IMG/VR virus record: IMGVR_UViG_3300048919_000032
Coordinates: 1-34,996 of that record
Strand: one strand, 5' to 3'
DNA length: 34,996 bases
Source of the DNA: a virus
In this document: positions 9,416-18,274 of the stretch, in pieces
Numbering within the stretch: position 1 is the first letter of the stretch
Layout: each line of letters starts with the position of its first letter
Program-made: the position numbers and the translations under genes
The notes under the pieces: generated by a model
What the model was told of the DNA's origin: nothing
The model's input: the letters and a program-made list of their open reading frames with translations, nothing else
The model's database searches: none

Positions 9416-11368
9416 TTAATACACCCCTTCCGGTGCCATTGATATCTGATCCTTGAGAATATTTCCGATATGTGACGCAACCCCGTCTACATCTGCTTCT
9501 TTCGTAATTGGTCCTGTAAACTCAACTTTGATATTCGGCGCTAAAGTATTTTGTGCAATCCTGGCGACGAAATCCCTTTCGGCGAGTTTGCGCAACCACT
9601 CTATATCTTCTTCGTTCTCCACTTTTACTGCGCCACCTTTACCCGTGCCTTTTACAGTGGCCGGGTTGCCGGCGGTAGCAAACTGTCCCGAGCCATCACC
9701 ACCAGGAGGTATAAATCCCTTAAACAATCCGCCTAACTTATCTTCTAATCCAGTTCCAACACTGTAACCTTTTTTAAACGCGCCTGACAGGTCTACATAC
9801 TCCATGGAGTGGACATATTCTTTCCAGCCCGATTCATCTTTTAAAGTTTGTGACTTGCTTTTTAAGCCGCTTATCAAATTATCCATGCCAGCGGTTACAC
9901 TCACCTCAACCCCAGGGATGGCATTGAGCATATCCTCAATACCTTTTGCAATGGATTGCATATACCCAAGCACATTAACAGCCATATCATAAAACGCTAT
10001 CTTTACCGCAGCTACAGGGTCGTTAAATGCGTTTCCGATGGCGTTGGCTATGATTGCAAAGGTGTTCCACATAAAGATAAGCTTATTTACAACCCAGGCT
10101 ATCATCACGCCAAAAACACCAGCAATAATGCCTGTTGCGCTTACGGAAGTTCCAGCAAAATGATTCGTTGCTGCAACAGCTGCATAAAAGACACCTATAA
10201 GCACCAGTATTATCCCAATTATCCAAACAATAGGGCAGGCATACAAGGCGGTGTTTAGACCTAATTGCGCTGTTACTTCGGCCCATGTTGCGTCAGTGCT
10301 TAACCACATCGCCACTGCAAACAGACCCACACCTATGGCCTGAGCCCCAAATCTCGCCGCTCCGATTAATGTCTGTATATTTGCTACTGCCATTGCAATC
10401 GCATAGGCTCCTACCGCCCCTGCTGCTGCCAGAATAAGGGGGGAGACAATAGGCCATGCAGTTACTACAAAATCAATAAATTTTTCTGTTACTATTCCCG
10501 CAAGATAAATGGCACCTATAAAATTATTTATCGCTTTCTGACCAGCATCTGAATTTAACAACTGGTTAAGCTTTGTGAATACTCCGCCGAATGCCTGGTT
10601 TGCTGCATTCTTAATTTTGTTCCATACATCAGAAAAAGTCATTGGCATTGTGGCAAATTTGTCATTAATATCGTCCGCAGCGGCAAACAAGGCCCCTTTG
10701 ATAATATCCGCTGTAATAACTCCTTTTGATGACAGCTCTTTTAATTCTCCTTTGGATTTTCCCATGTATTTGGCGATTGCATTAGCTACCATCGGCGCAT
10801 TCTCCATGACAGATCTAAACTCATCCCCTTGGAGCTTACCAGCGGCCATTGCCTGGGACAGCTGGAGGAAGGCAGAATCTTGTTCGGATTTACCAGCACC
10901 GGATACCTTTAATGACTTTTGCAGTAATTCCGTAAATCCTATAGCCTCATCATTGCTACCAAAGTTATCCCCGGCCAGTAAGTTCATTTTAGCCACAGCC
11001 GAAGCCATGTCGGTATAAGAACCTCTGGCACGGTTAGCTGCTGCGAAAATCTTGTTTTGTAGTTCAACCTGAGTCTGGGTGCCATCGTTTACCATTTTCA
11101 GTCGTGCCGCAGTATTAGTGTAAGTGTCCGTCAAATCCATTGTTTGCTTTGTTGCTGCAAGCGCAGCTGCGACACTTATAAGTTTTGCTAAACCGCTACT
11201 TGCAACAGAGGCGGATGATCCGGTATTTTTTAAACTGTCATTATATTTATCTGTATTTTTACTGGCAGATAATACGCTTTTAGATGCTTTTTCAGTACCG
11301 GATACTATTTTTTCAACTGTTACGCTATAATCATCATAAAGCTTAAACATTGCTTTTAATGTAGCCAT
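9416..11368 (-). CDS. xkdO: Tape measure protein
   Basis: A 650-residue protein. The start is ATG 11368 after GGAGG (6 bases); a longer frame reaching 11419 overlaps the frameshift product of the chaperone gene and has no ribosome site. Residues about 70-250 match the tape-measure N-terminal domain (RLKMVNDGTQTQVELQNKIF, AMAAGKLQGDEFRSVMENAP). Residues about 290-460 hold several hydrophobic, probably membrane-inserting segments (WIIGIILVLIGVFYAAVAAT). It sets tail length and is ejected with DNA. At about half the length of the PBSX protein, it implies a much shorter tail. The symbol is by position and family only. Confidence 0.9.
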   Translation of the reverse strand: MATLKAMFKLYDDYSVTVEKIVSGTEKASKSVLSASKNTDKYNDSLKNTGSSASVASSGLAKLISVAAALAATKQTMDLTDTYTNTAARLKMVNDGTQTQVELQNKIFAAANRARGSYTDMASAVAKMNLLAGDNFGSNDEAIGFTELLQKSLKVSGAGKSEQDSAFLQLSQAMAAGKLQGDEFRSVMENAPMVANAIAKYMGKSKGELKELSSKGVITADIIKGALFAAADDINDKFATMPMTFSDVWNKIKNAANQAFGGVFTKLNQLLNSDAGQKAINNFIGAIYLAGIVTEKFIDFVVTAWPIVSPLILAAAGAVGAYAIAMAVANIQTLIGAARFGAQAIGVGLFAVAMWLSTDATWAEVTAQLGLNTALYACPIVWIIGIILVLIGVFYAAVAATNHFAGTSVSATGIIAGVFGVMIAWVVNKLIFMWNTFAIIANAIGNAFNDPVAAVKIAFYDMAVNVLGYMQSIAKGIEDMLNAIPGVEVSVTAGMDNLISGLKSKSQTLKDESGWKEYVHSMEYVDLSGAFKKGYSVGTGLEDKLGGLFKGFIPPGGDGSGQFATAGNPATVKGTGKGGAVKVENEEDIEWLRKLAERDFVARIAQNTLAPNIKVEFTGPITKEADVDGVASHIGNILKDQISMAPEGVY

Positions 11369-11378
11369 ACACCACCTC

Positions 11379-11953
11379 CTACTTCTTAATACTAGTGGCC
11401 ATTTTCTTTTCTTCGTCAACGCGCAATTTTATGCTTGCATAAATAAAAGCACGCTCTTTACTACTCATGGAGAGAAGCGTGCTGGGTAATATATGGAGCT
11501 TTTGCAGAGCGAAGTGAGCCAGATTCATTTCGGCGTCGCCCTGCTTTATTAGTTTTTTGCTTCTTCAATATCATCGTTTACATCTTCCTCGAGGCCAGAT
11601 AAGCTCCTCACCTCTTCTGCCAGTGTGGCGAACTCACCAATCAGGAGCATTTTCTTTAACAGCTTTGCTGCTCCAAGGACTCCGTATCCTTTCTGTAAGT
11701 TTGCGTCGTTCAAGTCAGGGGAAACAACCGCAGTTGCCGTAAGCTCATGACTATACCCGATCTGATCGAATGACTCCGCATTGTTTTTCTTATCCTTTCT
11801 TCGATATTTGCGCATGATCTCCTCGTTTTCTTCCTGGGTAATGGGTCTGATAACAAACGGAACTGCTTTGCCATTTTCCTGGAATCTTGCAGATACAATA
11901 ACCTCTTTGTTTTCTACTTTGATTGGGTTTAAAAATGCATTTAAGCTACTCAT
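11379..11953 (-). CDS. Tail assembly chaperone, -1 frameshift fusion product
   Basis: Reading shifts by -1 at A AAA AAC (11552-11558), just before the 0-frame stop. The long form adds 57 residues and ends at TAG 11379-11381: LIKQGDAEMNLAHFALQKLH..., then LLSMSSKERAFIYASIKLRV. This is like lambda gpG/gpGT and matches the second chaperone ORF seen between XkdN-like and tape-measure genes in Bacillus/Clostridium phages (NLAHFALQ.LH.LPS..L is its hallmark). The extension has no own ribosome site or start codon in the usual place, which supports frameshifting. The long form should bind the tape measure while tube subunits polymerise. Confidence 0.85.
11504..11558 (-). promoter_or_regulatory. Programmed -1 ribosomal frameshift signal
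   Basis: On the transcript strand the slippery heptamer A AAA AAC (11552-11558) is in frame (GCA AAA AAC TAA), directly before the stop. Seven bases later a stem begins: GCAGGGCGA (11536-11544) pairs with UCGCUCUGC (11504-11512), nine pairs with one G-U, around a 23-base loop. Spacing and stem are right for frameshift stimulation. Confidence 0.82.
11549..11953 (-). CDS. xkdN: XkdN-like tail assembly chaperone, 0-frame product
   Basis: A 134-residue protein. The start is ATG 11953, with AGGAG 8 bases upstream; the in-frame ATG at 11971 lies inside that ribosome site region. Segments SSLNAFLNPIKVENKEVIVS, FVIRPITQEENEEIMRKY and ELTATAVVSPDLNDANLQKG match the XkdN-type chaperone family, which sits between the tube protein and the tape measure. 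It is expected to coat the tape measure before tail tube growth. It ends with an acidic tail (EEDVNDDIEEAKN), the last two codons of which are the slippery site. Confidence 0.85.
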   Translation of the reverse strand: MSSLNAFLNPIKVENKEVIVSARFQENGKAVPFVIRPITQEENEEIMRKYRRKDKKNNAESFDQIGYSHELTATAVVSPDLNDANLQKGYGVLGAAKLLKKMLLIGEFATLAEEVRSLSGLEEDVNDDIEEAKN

Positions 11954-11999
11954 GTTACTTTCTCCTCTCATAAATAAAAGAGAGAGCGTGCGCCCCCTC

Positions 12000-12473
12000 T
12001 TACCTCATATTTTCTGGTAATACATAACTCTCTAAATCATCTACATCGTCAAACGTAAAGTCTGTATCTATGGTGTTTAAGTCCTCGCTGCCGTCCTCAA
12101 CATAGGTTACGGGTAACTTTGCAAAGATGCAGTTTCTCATTACCACGGTACGCCTGCCTATTGTAGAAGATGGATCATCATTTGTTACCTGTATGCTTAC
12201 CTGTGGTACATTACCGGTTTTAATATATTCCTGGTAGATTGCAAGAGCAGCAGGGCTGATATTATAAAGCGTCACTGTACCCTTGCCCTCAACACCAACA
12301 ACTTTATGCTGCTTCATGCGATGCCCCATGAGCTTCTTTGCGATTACCGTAAATTCAACGCTTGCATCTATTTTGGACATCTCAAAGAAATATCTGTTTT
12401 GACCGTCCATGGTAATATAGGCAGTACCTTCGCACCCTGTAACAAGGTCCGCCATTTTTGTGTAATTACCCAT
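12000..12473 (-). CDS. xkdM: Tail tube (core) protein XkdM-like
   Basis: A 157-residue protein; ATG 12473, GGAGG 6 bases upstream. Length and content fit the XkdM/DUF2001 tail tube: KMADLVTGCEGTAYITMDGQ, KKLMGHRMKQHKVVGVEGKG, VTLYNISPAALAIYQEYIKT and a C-terminal DTDFTFDDVDDLESYVLP. It forms the inner tube inside the contractile sheath encoded immediately upstream. Confidence 0.9.
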   Translation of the reverse strand: MGNYTKMADLVTGCEGTAYITMDGQNRYFFEMSKIDASVEFTVIAKKLMGHRMKQHKVVGVEGKGTVTLYNISPAALAIYQEYIKTGNVPQVSIQVTNDDPSSTIGRRTVVMRNCIFAKLPVTYVEDGSEDLNTIDTDFTFDDVDDLESYVLPENMR

Positions 12474-12484
12474 GATTTACCTCC

Positions 12485-13525
12485 TTATGACAAATTAACT
12501 GTTATGTAAAACTTCTCCATGCTGTCTACGGGCTGGATATTTGCCTCGACCAGTACAGCATCAATGGCCGTGCCTCTGGTTACCTCCACATCATCACTGG
12601 AAAAGTCCTGGATAGCACCCATATTAAGCAGTGTAGTAAAGTAATCAATCAAGGCAGATTTTAACAGTAACCGGCCAGCATCATTGTTGTTTGTTTTTCC
12701 GCTGTACGTCGATTCAAAAATTGCTGTAATATCACTCCTGATCCCATCAACCGTGCGGATAACCCGGTTTTTCTTAAACATTTCACCTTTTGCGGCTGAC
12801 ACTGTGGTTAGCGTGTTAATATCCGTAACAACGGTTACGTTCTGCGCGCTGTCCACTTTAAAAATGAATTTCCCAGCGGTGACAGCTGCTTCCATTTCGG
12901 ATCGAGTTAATCTTGGGGAAACGTCAATAGCGTCTAAAACCTTTTTTCCGGTATTCGAGGTTACGATGCTTGCGCCTGCTGTTGCTCCGCCTACCCACGC
13001 TGTCATGTCTGCCGCCGTTAGGCTTGTTGTCCCTGAAAGGGAAACTCCCTGGACCACATTTACAATAGCCTCATTGTCAGCTGCCTTGTTAGCAAGTACC
13101 GCCTGGCACCATACCCCTTCATCGTCCCTCATTGCCGTTACCCATGTTGTAATAGCAGTCTTTTCAGTTTCTCTTTCTGCATCATAGGGATACACAAGTA
13201 CATTAAAGTTTTCCGTCCTCAGAGCATCAAGTGCAACTGTCAAATCTTCATCGGTGTGGCTGGCTTTTAGCTTATACAATTTTACCGTCTTTGCATTCTG
13301 TAGCGCCAAATTTACCAGCTTTTTATCTGCTGCTGTGGCTCCGTCAGGGTATGCTTGCTCCGTCGCGGTAATCGTGTAAATGGCTCCATCTGTTCCTGCG
13401 CTCAATTCCTGCAAGATCACAACCGTCCCTCGATCGCCCGGCGTAATGGATAACGGGACATTTGTAACAACATTGATGTACGCACCGGGCAATATTTTAT
13501 TCTGTGATGTCCATGTTCCTGCCAT
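12485..13525 (-). CDS. xkdK: Contractile tail sheath protein XkdK-like
   Basis: A 346-residue protein, ATG 13525 with GGAGG 6 bases upstream. Typical phage sheath features are an N-terminal PGAYINVVTNVPLSITPGDR, a central MTAWVGGATAGASIVTSNT, and the C-terminal sheath domain (SALIDYFTTLLNMGAIQDFS, DAVLVEANIQPVDSMEKFYI). Its presence makes the tail contractile. The length is short for a sheath but usual in PBSX-like phages. Confidence 0.93.
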   Translation of the reverse strand: MAGTWTSQNKILPGAYINVVTNVPLSITPGDRGTVVILQELSAGTDGAIYTITATEQAYPDGATAADKKLVNLALQNAKTVKLYKLKASHTDEDLTVALDALRTENFNVLVYPYDAERETEKTAITTWVTAMRDDEGVWCQAVLANKAADNEAIVNVVQGVSLSGTTSLTAADMTAWVGGATAGASIVTSNTGKKVLDAIDVSPRLTRSEMEAAVTAGKFIFKVDSAQNVTVVTDINTLTTVSAAKGEMFKKNRVIRTVDGIRSDITAIFESTYSGKTNNNDAGRLLLKSALIDYFTTLLNMGAIQDFSSDDVEVTRGTAIDAVLVEANIQPVDSMEKFYITVNLS

Positions 13526-13526
13526 G

Positions 13527-13946
13527 TCAATCCTCCTTTAAATTTGTGTCAGTTTCCAGTTCTGCCATTGGTGTTTCGTCGGCTATATACGCCTCTGTAT
13601 ACTCAACGGTGAAAAGGAAATGTAAAACATCATCGGTCACTTTAAAGGACCGGTCTTTCACATAAAAAGAACCCTCCAGCACATGAAAGCGTCTGGAAAG
13701 TTCTTCTTGCATCTGTACGCATTTACTCCTATATTCTGTGGGCTCCCCATTAGGGAAGTACTGCAAATCAAATTGTGAGGATATCCGCTGCTTACCGTTT
13801 ATGGACCTCGTGGGAGAAAATTCAAGTAGCTCTGCATAAAAGGCCGGGGTCTTAAAGTTCTGTGGTATGTTATCCCTGTAAACTTTGGCAGCAGGATTGA
13901 CAGCTTTACATTCAGCCGATATCCCCTTATAGACATCATTTATCAT
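13527..13946 (-). CDS. Tail terminator-type protein (DUF6838-like)
   Basis: A 139-residue protein from ATG 13946. A TTG at 13958 also opens this frame, but its only possible ribosome site (AAGGA) touches it. The start lies inside the end of the HK97-gp10-like gene. Segments PAAKVYRDNIPQNFKTPAFY, QRISSQFDLQYFPNGEPTEY and HFLFTVEYTEAYI fit the tail-terminator family that caps the tail in Firmicutes myophages. The position between the gp10-like protein and the sheath agrees. Confidence 0.7.
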   Translation of the reverse strand: MINDVYKGISAECKAVNPAAKVYRDNIPQNFKTPAFYAELLEFSPTRSINGKQRISSQFDLQYFPNGEPTEYRSKCVQMQEELSRRFHVLEGSFYVKDRSFKVTDDVLHFLFTVEYTEAYIADETPMAELETDTNLKED

Positions 13947-14352
13947 ACTTCTTGCCAATCCTTTCTATCTCTGTTTTAAACAAGGCAATCAGACGCTTAT
14001 TGACGTAGTTCACACCTTTTTCAAGCATATGTTGCCCTGGGACAAAGCCGGTGGTCTCTCTCAGCTTGTTTACCAATCGGTGACCATCGTTGACGTAAGA
14101 GGAATAATCCATAGTATTTACTATTGCTTTCTTAACCCCATCACGCCCCTTTACTGCCGGAGCAGACCGCCACGCTTTTCTCATGCTGCCGGTATCAACC
14201 GGGGTGTTTTTCTTAATGTCTGCTACGCCCTCATTCACCGCTTGATTTAGTATCTTCTTGTCAAGTTCTCCAATCTCCCCAAGCTCTGCCATAAGCAACT
14301 TGCGGTACTGGTCAATCGCTGCTTTATTTCTGCGGTAATTGCTGCTGCTCAT
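13936..14352 (-). CDS. HK97 gp10-like head-tail/tail-completion protein
   Basis: A 138-residue protein; ATG 14352. NEGVADIKKNTPVDTGSMRKAW followed by NTMDYSSYVNDGHRL is the strong HK97-gp10_like pattern (KxNTPVDTGxLRxSW, YxxxVNxGT). Members act at the head-tail junction or in tail completion. It overlaps the downstream gene by 11 bases and the upstream gene by 4. Confidence 0.85.
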   Translation of the reverse strand: MSSSNYRRNKAAIDQYRKLLMAELGEIGELDKKILNQAVNEGVADIKKNTPVDTGSMRKAWRSAPAVKGRDGVKKAIVNTMDYSSYVNDGHRLVNKLRETTGFVPGQHMLEKGVNYVNKRLIALFKTEIERIGKKYDK

Positions 14353-14687
14353 GCCTTATCGTCCTTTTCAATTTTGCATTGCCATTGATACCGGTACGGG
14401 TGGCATTCCCCCAGCTTAACAGTGACCGGTTCGCCCTTGCGCAGAGCAACAACCACTTTATCCCCGGCCTTCATATCATGTTCAATTCCGCAGAAAAGCT
14501 GTGCTGTACTAATCATAACCGGAACTCCATTATCCGCTGTGGCCTGAGATGAAATGCTGTACCGGCACTTGGCATTTTCAATAACCTTGGACTCCTGGTT
14601 CGTCTCGAAACCATCATCGTCCTCGCCAGAAATGTACCGATATACATCCATTTTTGCATCATACATACGCTCATATGGATTATACAT
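14349..14687 (-). CDS. xkdH: Head-closure/stopper protein (XkdH-like)
   Basis: A 112-residue protein with GGAGG 10 bases upstream of ATG 14687. It is beta-rich: MDVYRYISGEDDDGFETNQE, AKCRYSISSQATADNGVP, AGDKVVVALRKGEPVTVK. Length, position after the gp6-like connector, and this pattern fit the SPP1 gp16/XkdH stopper class that closes the head after packaging. Confidence 0.68.
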   Translation of the reverse strand: MYNPYERMYDAKMDVYRYISGEDDDGFETNQESKVIENAKCRYSISSQATADNGVPVMISTAQLFCGIEHDMKAGDKVVVALRKGEPVTVKLGECHPYRYQWQCKIEKDDKA

Positions 14688-15033
14688 ATCCTCTCAGCCT
14701 CCTATAAAGCCGTAGGGCTGTCTTATCGCTGTCAGACAACCCATATATACCTTCTTTGCTATTGGCTCCGCTGGTGACGTATGTAATGGTTCCATCGCCC
14801 TCTTTAATGCTTGCAATGTCCTGGGCAAAGCCATCACCGCTTACAGCCTCATAATCCATGATTCCCTTTACCTTCTTACGAATAATTCTCTCCAGCGCAT
14901 CCGGAATCATCTCAGTATTGATATTGCAGTATTCGCAGACGAGCAGGATGACATCGGAGATGGTCAAGTCCTGCGTATCGTCCTCAATTTTCAGATTGTT
15001 TTTTACTGCTGTGAGCATCTCCGATTCTGTCAT
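14680..15033 (-). CDS. gp6-like head-tail adaptor (XkdG/YqbG-like connector)
   Basis: A 117-residue mostly helical protein, ATG 15033 with GGAGG 4 bases upstream. MTESEMLTAVKNNLKIEDDT, ILLVCEYCNINTEMIPDALE and a KVKGIMDYEAVSG helix are characteristic of phage connector adaptors, which bind the portal underside. It follows the capsid gene, as in other PBSX-like phages. Confidence 0.75.
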   Translation of the reverse strand: MTESEMLTAVKNNLKIEDDTQDLTISDVILLVCEYCNINTEMIPDALERIIRKKVKGIMDYEAVSGDGFAQDIASIKEGDGTITYVTSGANSKEGIYGLSDSDKTALRLYRRLRGYV

Positions 15034-15042
15034 ATTGCCTCC

Positions 15043-16041
15043 TTATCCAATTTTGTGTTTAAGAGCAACAATACGAATCTGTTTAGACTCGTAAACGCGC
15101 TCATAGTTAATCGCATTCATCAGCTCAGCTTTCGTAGGCGTCTCCACATGTTGGCGGTCTAGGTTAGTCCACTTAATACCTCTCGGGTGCATGATAAAAG
15201 CTTTACGGCTGATAAGGTAATCCACGCCGGAACCTTTTCTTTTCTCCCGATCAACCTCTGTCGGAACAAATCCTACCGGCGAACCGTTTCCGAATGCAAT
15301 CGCACCCTGGCCGAATAAGTATGTAGTGAATACATCGCCACTTACCGGGCAGCCGTCATCTACAATAACTCTACGCCCCTGGTATACCTCGAATTCAACA
15401 TCGTTAGAATCTCTCTCAGTGGAAATAAGATTGAGCTTTTTAAGATATGTCTTTGTTGCACTGTGCATACTAACAGCAGTAAGCTGCCCCTGAGCATCTC
15501 CCAATAACTGCACGGCATCAATAAATGCACTTGCACTAATTTTCTGCGCCGCTGCTGTTCCCATAGAAGCAATATCAAGAATATGATCTTTTAGAGGAGT
15601 CACCGTTTCGCTCTCTGTATTGGTATAACTGCCAAAAGCACCCGATAATACCTGTATTAAAATCTTCTGGTATTCTCTCACCCAATATCCGGCCTCCAGG
15701 TTTCCAATTGCAGCCATAGGGTCGCTACCGGCGAGTGCTGCCGAAAGATCCGTTGCCGCCCACAGGTTCGCTTTACGAATGGTTGTAGATACATCCTGAT
15801 TGGAAGCGATTTTCTTAGCCACCAGATCTGCGTCTTCGATAATATCCTCAGAATCTCCGGTTAGATCCTCGAAGAATGGCATATTGTGAATTGGAGCCGC
15901 TTCACTCGCTAAACGGTCAAACTCTGCATTGTTGGTAATAATACCGCTCTGGAAGAGGGCGGATAACTCCATAGTACGATTCACTACATACGGTGTGTAA
16001 AGCTCTGGAATAATAACATCTGATAATTTTGTAGCTGACAT
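15043..16041 (-). CDS. Major capsid protein (Gp13-like coat family)
   Basis: A 332-residue protein. LSDVIIPELYTPYVVNRTME, IHNMPFFEDLTGDSEDI, IRKANLWAATDLSAALAGSDP and YQGRRVIVDDGCPVSGDVFT match the coat-protein family found with GP20 scaffolds in Clostridia and Listeria phages. It builds the icosahedral head. It follows the scaffold gene with a 28-base gap and precedes the connector genes. Confidence 0.88.
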   Translation of the reverse strand: MSATKLSDVIIPELYTPYVVNRTMELSALFQSGIITNNAEFDRLASEAAPIHNMPFFEDLTGDSEDIIEDADLVAKKIASNQDVSTTIRKANLWAATDLSAALAGSDPMAAIGNLEAGYWVREYQKILIQVLSGAFGSYTNTESETVTPLKDHILDIASMGTAAAQKISASAFIDAVQLLGDAQGQLTAVSMHSATKTYLKKLNLISTERDSNDVEFEVYQGRRVIVDDGCPVSGDVFTTYLFGQGAIAFGNGSPVGFVPTEVDREKRKGSGVDYLISRKAFIMHPRGIKWTNLDRQHVETPTKAELMNAINYERVYESKQIRIVALKHKIG

Positions 16042-16069
16042 TTAGTCACCTGTTCCTTTCTTTTATACA

Positions 16070-16672
16070 TTAAATAGTTACGCCAGCAGTTGCAGCCAGC
16101 TCTCTTGCCCTTGTTGGGTCGTCACGAAGAAGCTTTCCCTGCTCTGTGAGGTTAAAACTTTCTTTCGCAAATGGGTTTTTCCCCGATGGATTTCCTCCAC
16201 CGGCAGGCCTATAGCCTCCGCCATTATCAACCCTGAATAGGTGAGGCGAAGCTTCTTTCATAGGCTTTAATACATCATCAACACCGACCGGATTCCCGTC
16301 CTTATCAAAGGTAAACTTGTCTAGTCCTCCCTGTTTATAGATAATGTAATCCACATCTGTAGCGCCACATTCCTTAAGCTTATCTTTTAAGATATATTCT
16401 CTTTGAGTATTTGCGGCAGCAGCTTTCAGGTTATTGATCTCCGTTTCATAGTCTTTGATTTTTGTCTGAAGCTCCGTATTATCCTCGTTATCCTTTTTCA
16501 GTCCGATGATGGTATCATTGGCCGTACCGAGTTCCTTAACCTTATCATTGTAGTCCTGCTTGGGTACTGCATGTTTTGGGAACTCTGTGTTTACGGCTTT
16601 CATGGTAGCTTCGATGTCCAACTTCCCATCTGTAATTACTGCATTTTCTAAAATTGTTTTTATCCAATCCAC
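16070..16672 (-). CDS. Phage GP20-type scaffold protein
   Basis: A 200-residue protein. GTG 16672 (giving MDWIKTILENAVI, like other GP20 N-termini) has GGAGG 8 bases upstream; ATG 16678 would be only 2 bases from it. The middle (residues about 40-100) is a coiled coil (KVKELGTANDTIIGLKKDNE), and the C-terminus is glycine-rich and basic (GGGYRPAGGGNPSGKNPFAK). GP20 (PF06810) proteins scaffold procapsid assembly and are lost later. Preceded by a 200-base structured leader. Confidence 0.85.
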   Translation of the reverse strand: MDWIKTILENAVITDGKLDIEATMKAVNTEFPKHAVPKQDYNDKVKELGTANDTIIGLKKDNEDNTELQTKIKDYETEINNLKAAAANTQREYILKDKLKECGATDVDYIIYKQGGLDKFTFDKDGNPVGVDDVLKPMKEASPHLFRVDNGGGYRPAGGGNPSGKNPFAKESFNLTEQGKLLRDDPTRARELAATAGVTI

Positions 16673-16689
16673 TGTCATTTCCTCCATAG

Positions 16690-16872
16690 ATTTTTATTCC
16701 CGCTCTCCGGGTATTGGGATTCAGCCAGTTATACCCATGGCAGGGTAGATGGTAGTTTACCCTCGTCCCGGAGCATAAAAATAACACCCAGGATTACCTG
16801 CGTGCTTTTTAACTATATTGTTCAATAGGAGGCTTCACCCTGCCACCCAAAGGGAGATATTCGGATCACCTC
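16690..16872 (-). ncRNA. Structured RNA leader upstream of the GP20 scaffold gene (GP20-a/b motif candidate)
   Basis: No gene fits in this gap, but several stems can form on the transcript strand. A 9-bp long-range helix pairs UGGCAGGGU (16837-16845) with ACCCUGCCA (16738-16746). A hairpin with loop UAAU lies at 16778-16811; other stems are GGGUAU/AUACCC (16709-16736), GGGUA/UACCC (16743-16762) and CUCCGGG/CCCGGAG (16767-16773 with 16705-16711). Some share bases, so alternative folds are possible. From memory, comparative work named GP20-a and GP20-b motifs upstream of such genes; I could not test membership. The gap starts with an unusually long SD-like AGGAGGUGAUCC (16863-16874) that overlaps the previous stop. 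Confidence 0.6.
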
Positions 16873-17238
16873 CTATTTCTGATTAGTCCCTAAAACTTCT
16901 CTTTCAATTCTGTCCTCAACTCTACGATTCAACCACATAAGAGCCTCTTCGATATGCGTGAGAGCACATGCATTTTCTCTGGAAGAGAACGGTCCGGCCT
17001 GGAAGCTCTTTAATCTATCACGCACAATTTCAAGCAAATCGGTATCAATAACACCGTGTTGTGAACTTTCTTCTTTACGTGGACCTTTCTGCAATGTGAT
17101 TTTCTGTTCCTTCGGTTCCGCAAGTCCAGAGTCAGATACAATTAAGTATTCGTGCTGTGCACCGCCTGGTCCCGCACTGTCTACTGCAAAAACTCTGTTT
17201 AACTTTTCTCTTTTCTGAATCGTTGATAATTCTCTCAT
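16873..17238 (-). CDS. Tad1/Acb2-like anti-defence protein (cyclic nucleotide sponge candidate)
   Basis: A 121-residue protein, ATG 17238 with GGAGG 8 bases upstream. The N-terminal half is beta-rich ([20 protein letters not shown], about residues 16-35; [10 protein letters not shown], 47-56). The C-terminal half is a helical hairpin: [15 protein letters not shown] (68-82) and [20 protein letters not shown] (86-105), then [13 protein letters not shown]. This SREN..ALT.IEEAL.WL pattern is the hallmark of the Acb2/Tad1 hairpin domain. Known members bind gcADPR (Thoeris) and/or CBASS cyclic nucleotides, blunting host immune signalling. Length fits Tad1. It is transcribed with head genes, as is known for some acb2 genes. 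The ligand here is unproven. Confidence 0.75.
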   Translation of the reverse strand: MRELSTIQKREKLNRVFAVDSAGPGGAQHEYLIVSDSGLAEPKEQKITLQKGPRKEESSQHGVIDTDLLEIVRDRLKSFQAGPFSSRENACALTHIEEALMWLNRRVEDRIEREVLGTNQK

Positions 17239-17254
17239 TTCTATTTCCTCCTAA

Positions 17255-18274
17255 TTATTCTTTCGTTTGAGTCTCCATGTATTCTTTCTTCCAGTCTGTA
17301 AACGTCATACTGGCAGGAACCTTGATGTTATTACCGTCCTGATCCCTTGCAATCCGCGTCATGCCACCCGTTGGCGTATCTTCATACTTCGGTGCATCTG
17401 TGCAACGACACAGACTGTGCATAGGTGCCACATTTACGCCCGTAACTGCATCTTTGGTTTCAAACACTTTTCCGTCCAACGGCCCGCATATCTTACATGT
17501 GCGACTGTCAAGAGTGGCAATGTACTCATACTTTTCTACACCGTCCTCTTTATACACGTCATGCGTGGCTTGCGACATCATAAAACTGGCCTCGGTATGC
17601 AATAAGCGGTATGCCTCCCACTGCTTTGTCTGGAATTTCTTCGCAAAACCTTTACTTAATGTGCTGGGGTGTTTGCCTTGTATCATCATGGTGGTCATGG
17701 CTTCGGTTATTTGCTGCTGTAGGTATGTTTTCTGTTTCCAGAGCCGCGTGGAGAAGTTGGCACCATCAAACGGATAATTAATGTACGTATCAATCAGTGA
17801 GGGGGATATCTGTGCAAATTCTTTGTGAAACCCGGTGCGTACATCAATGTTGTACCATGTTTTGTAGTAAGAATCTTTATACACTTGCCCCAATGTCAAG
17901 GACCCGTTATGCTCATAATCCACGGCATACAGACTTTGCAGGATAGTTTCTATCTGCTTTTCTAACGCCTCATACCGGGTGATTCGGGACTTAATGGACA
18001 TATTCTCTATTTCAAGGTTAAACTTACCCATATTAGCCTTAGCCTTGTTAATGAAATCTTTCAAATCCCCGATTTCAGCCTTTGACAGCAGCTTACGAGC
18101 CTTGGCATAAGTTACACCGTTTTCGTCTGCATACCGCAGATAAAACATATCTATGGTCTGCTGTATCTCCTTTTTGGCCTGAATGAATGCTTTTTCAAGA
18201 TCACGGTAATATTGGTTAATAAGCTTTTCTCCGCCCATGTAACGGCTGGTCTGTCTATCTTCCCAGTAAGACAT
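17255..18274 (-). CDS. Minor head / morphogenesis protein (Mu gpF / SPP1 gp7-like)
   Basis: A 339-residue protein. The C-terminal domain holds the zinc-binding pattern of Mu-F/SPP1 gp7 proteins: CKICGPLDGKVF followed by APMHSLCRC. RLLHTEASFMMSQATHDVYK is the matching upstream helix. The N-terminal part is helical (KLINQYYRDLEKAFIQAKKE). Members are internal head proteins that bind the portal and help DNA entry or head assembly. The start overlaps the portal stop (TAATG). Confidence 0.88.
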   Translation of the reverse strand: MSYWEDRQTSRYMGGEKLINQYYRDLEKAFIQAKKEIQQTIDMFYLRYADENGVTYAKARKLLSKAEIGDLKDFINKAKANMGKFNLEIENMSIKSRITRYEALEKQIETILQSLYAVDYEHNGSLTLGQVYKDSYYKTWYNIDVRTGFHKEFAQISPSLIDTYINYPFDGANFSTRLWKQKTYLQQQITEAMTTMMIQGKHPSTLSKGFAKKFQTKQWEAYRLLHTEASFMMSQATHDVYKEDGVEKYEYIATLDSRTCKICGPLDGKVFETKDAVTGVNVAPMHSLCRCTDAPKYEDTPTGGMTRIARDQDGNNIKVPASMTFTDWKKEYMETQTKE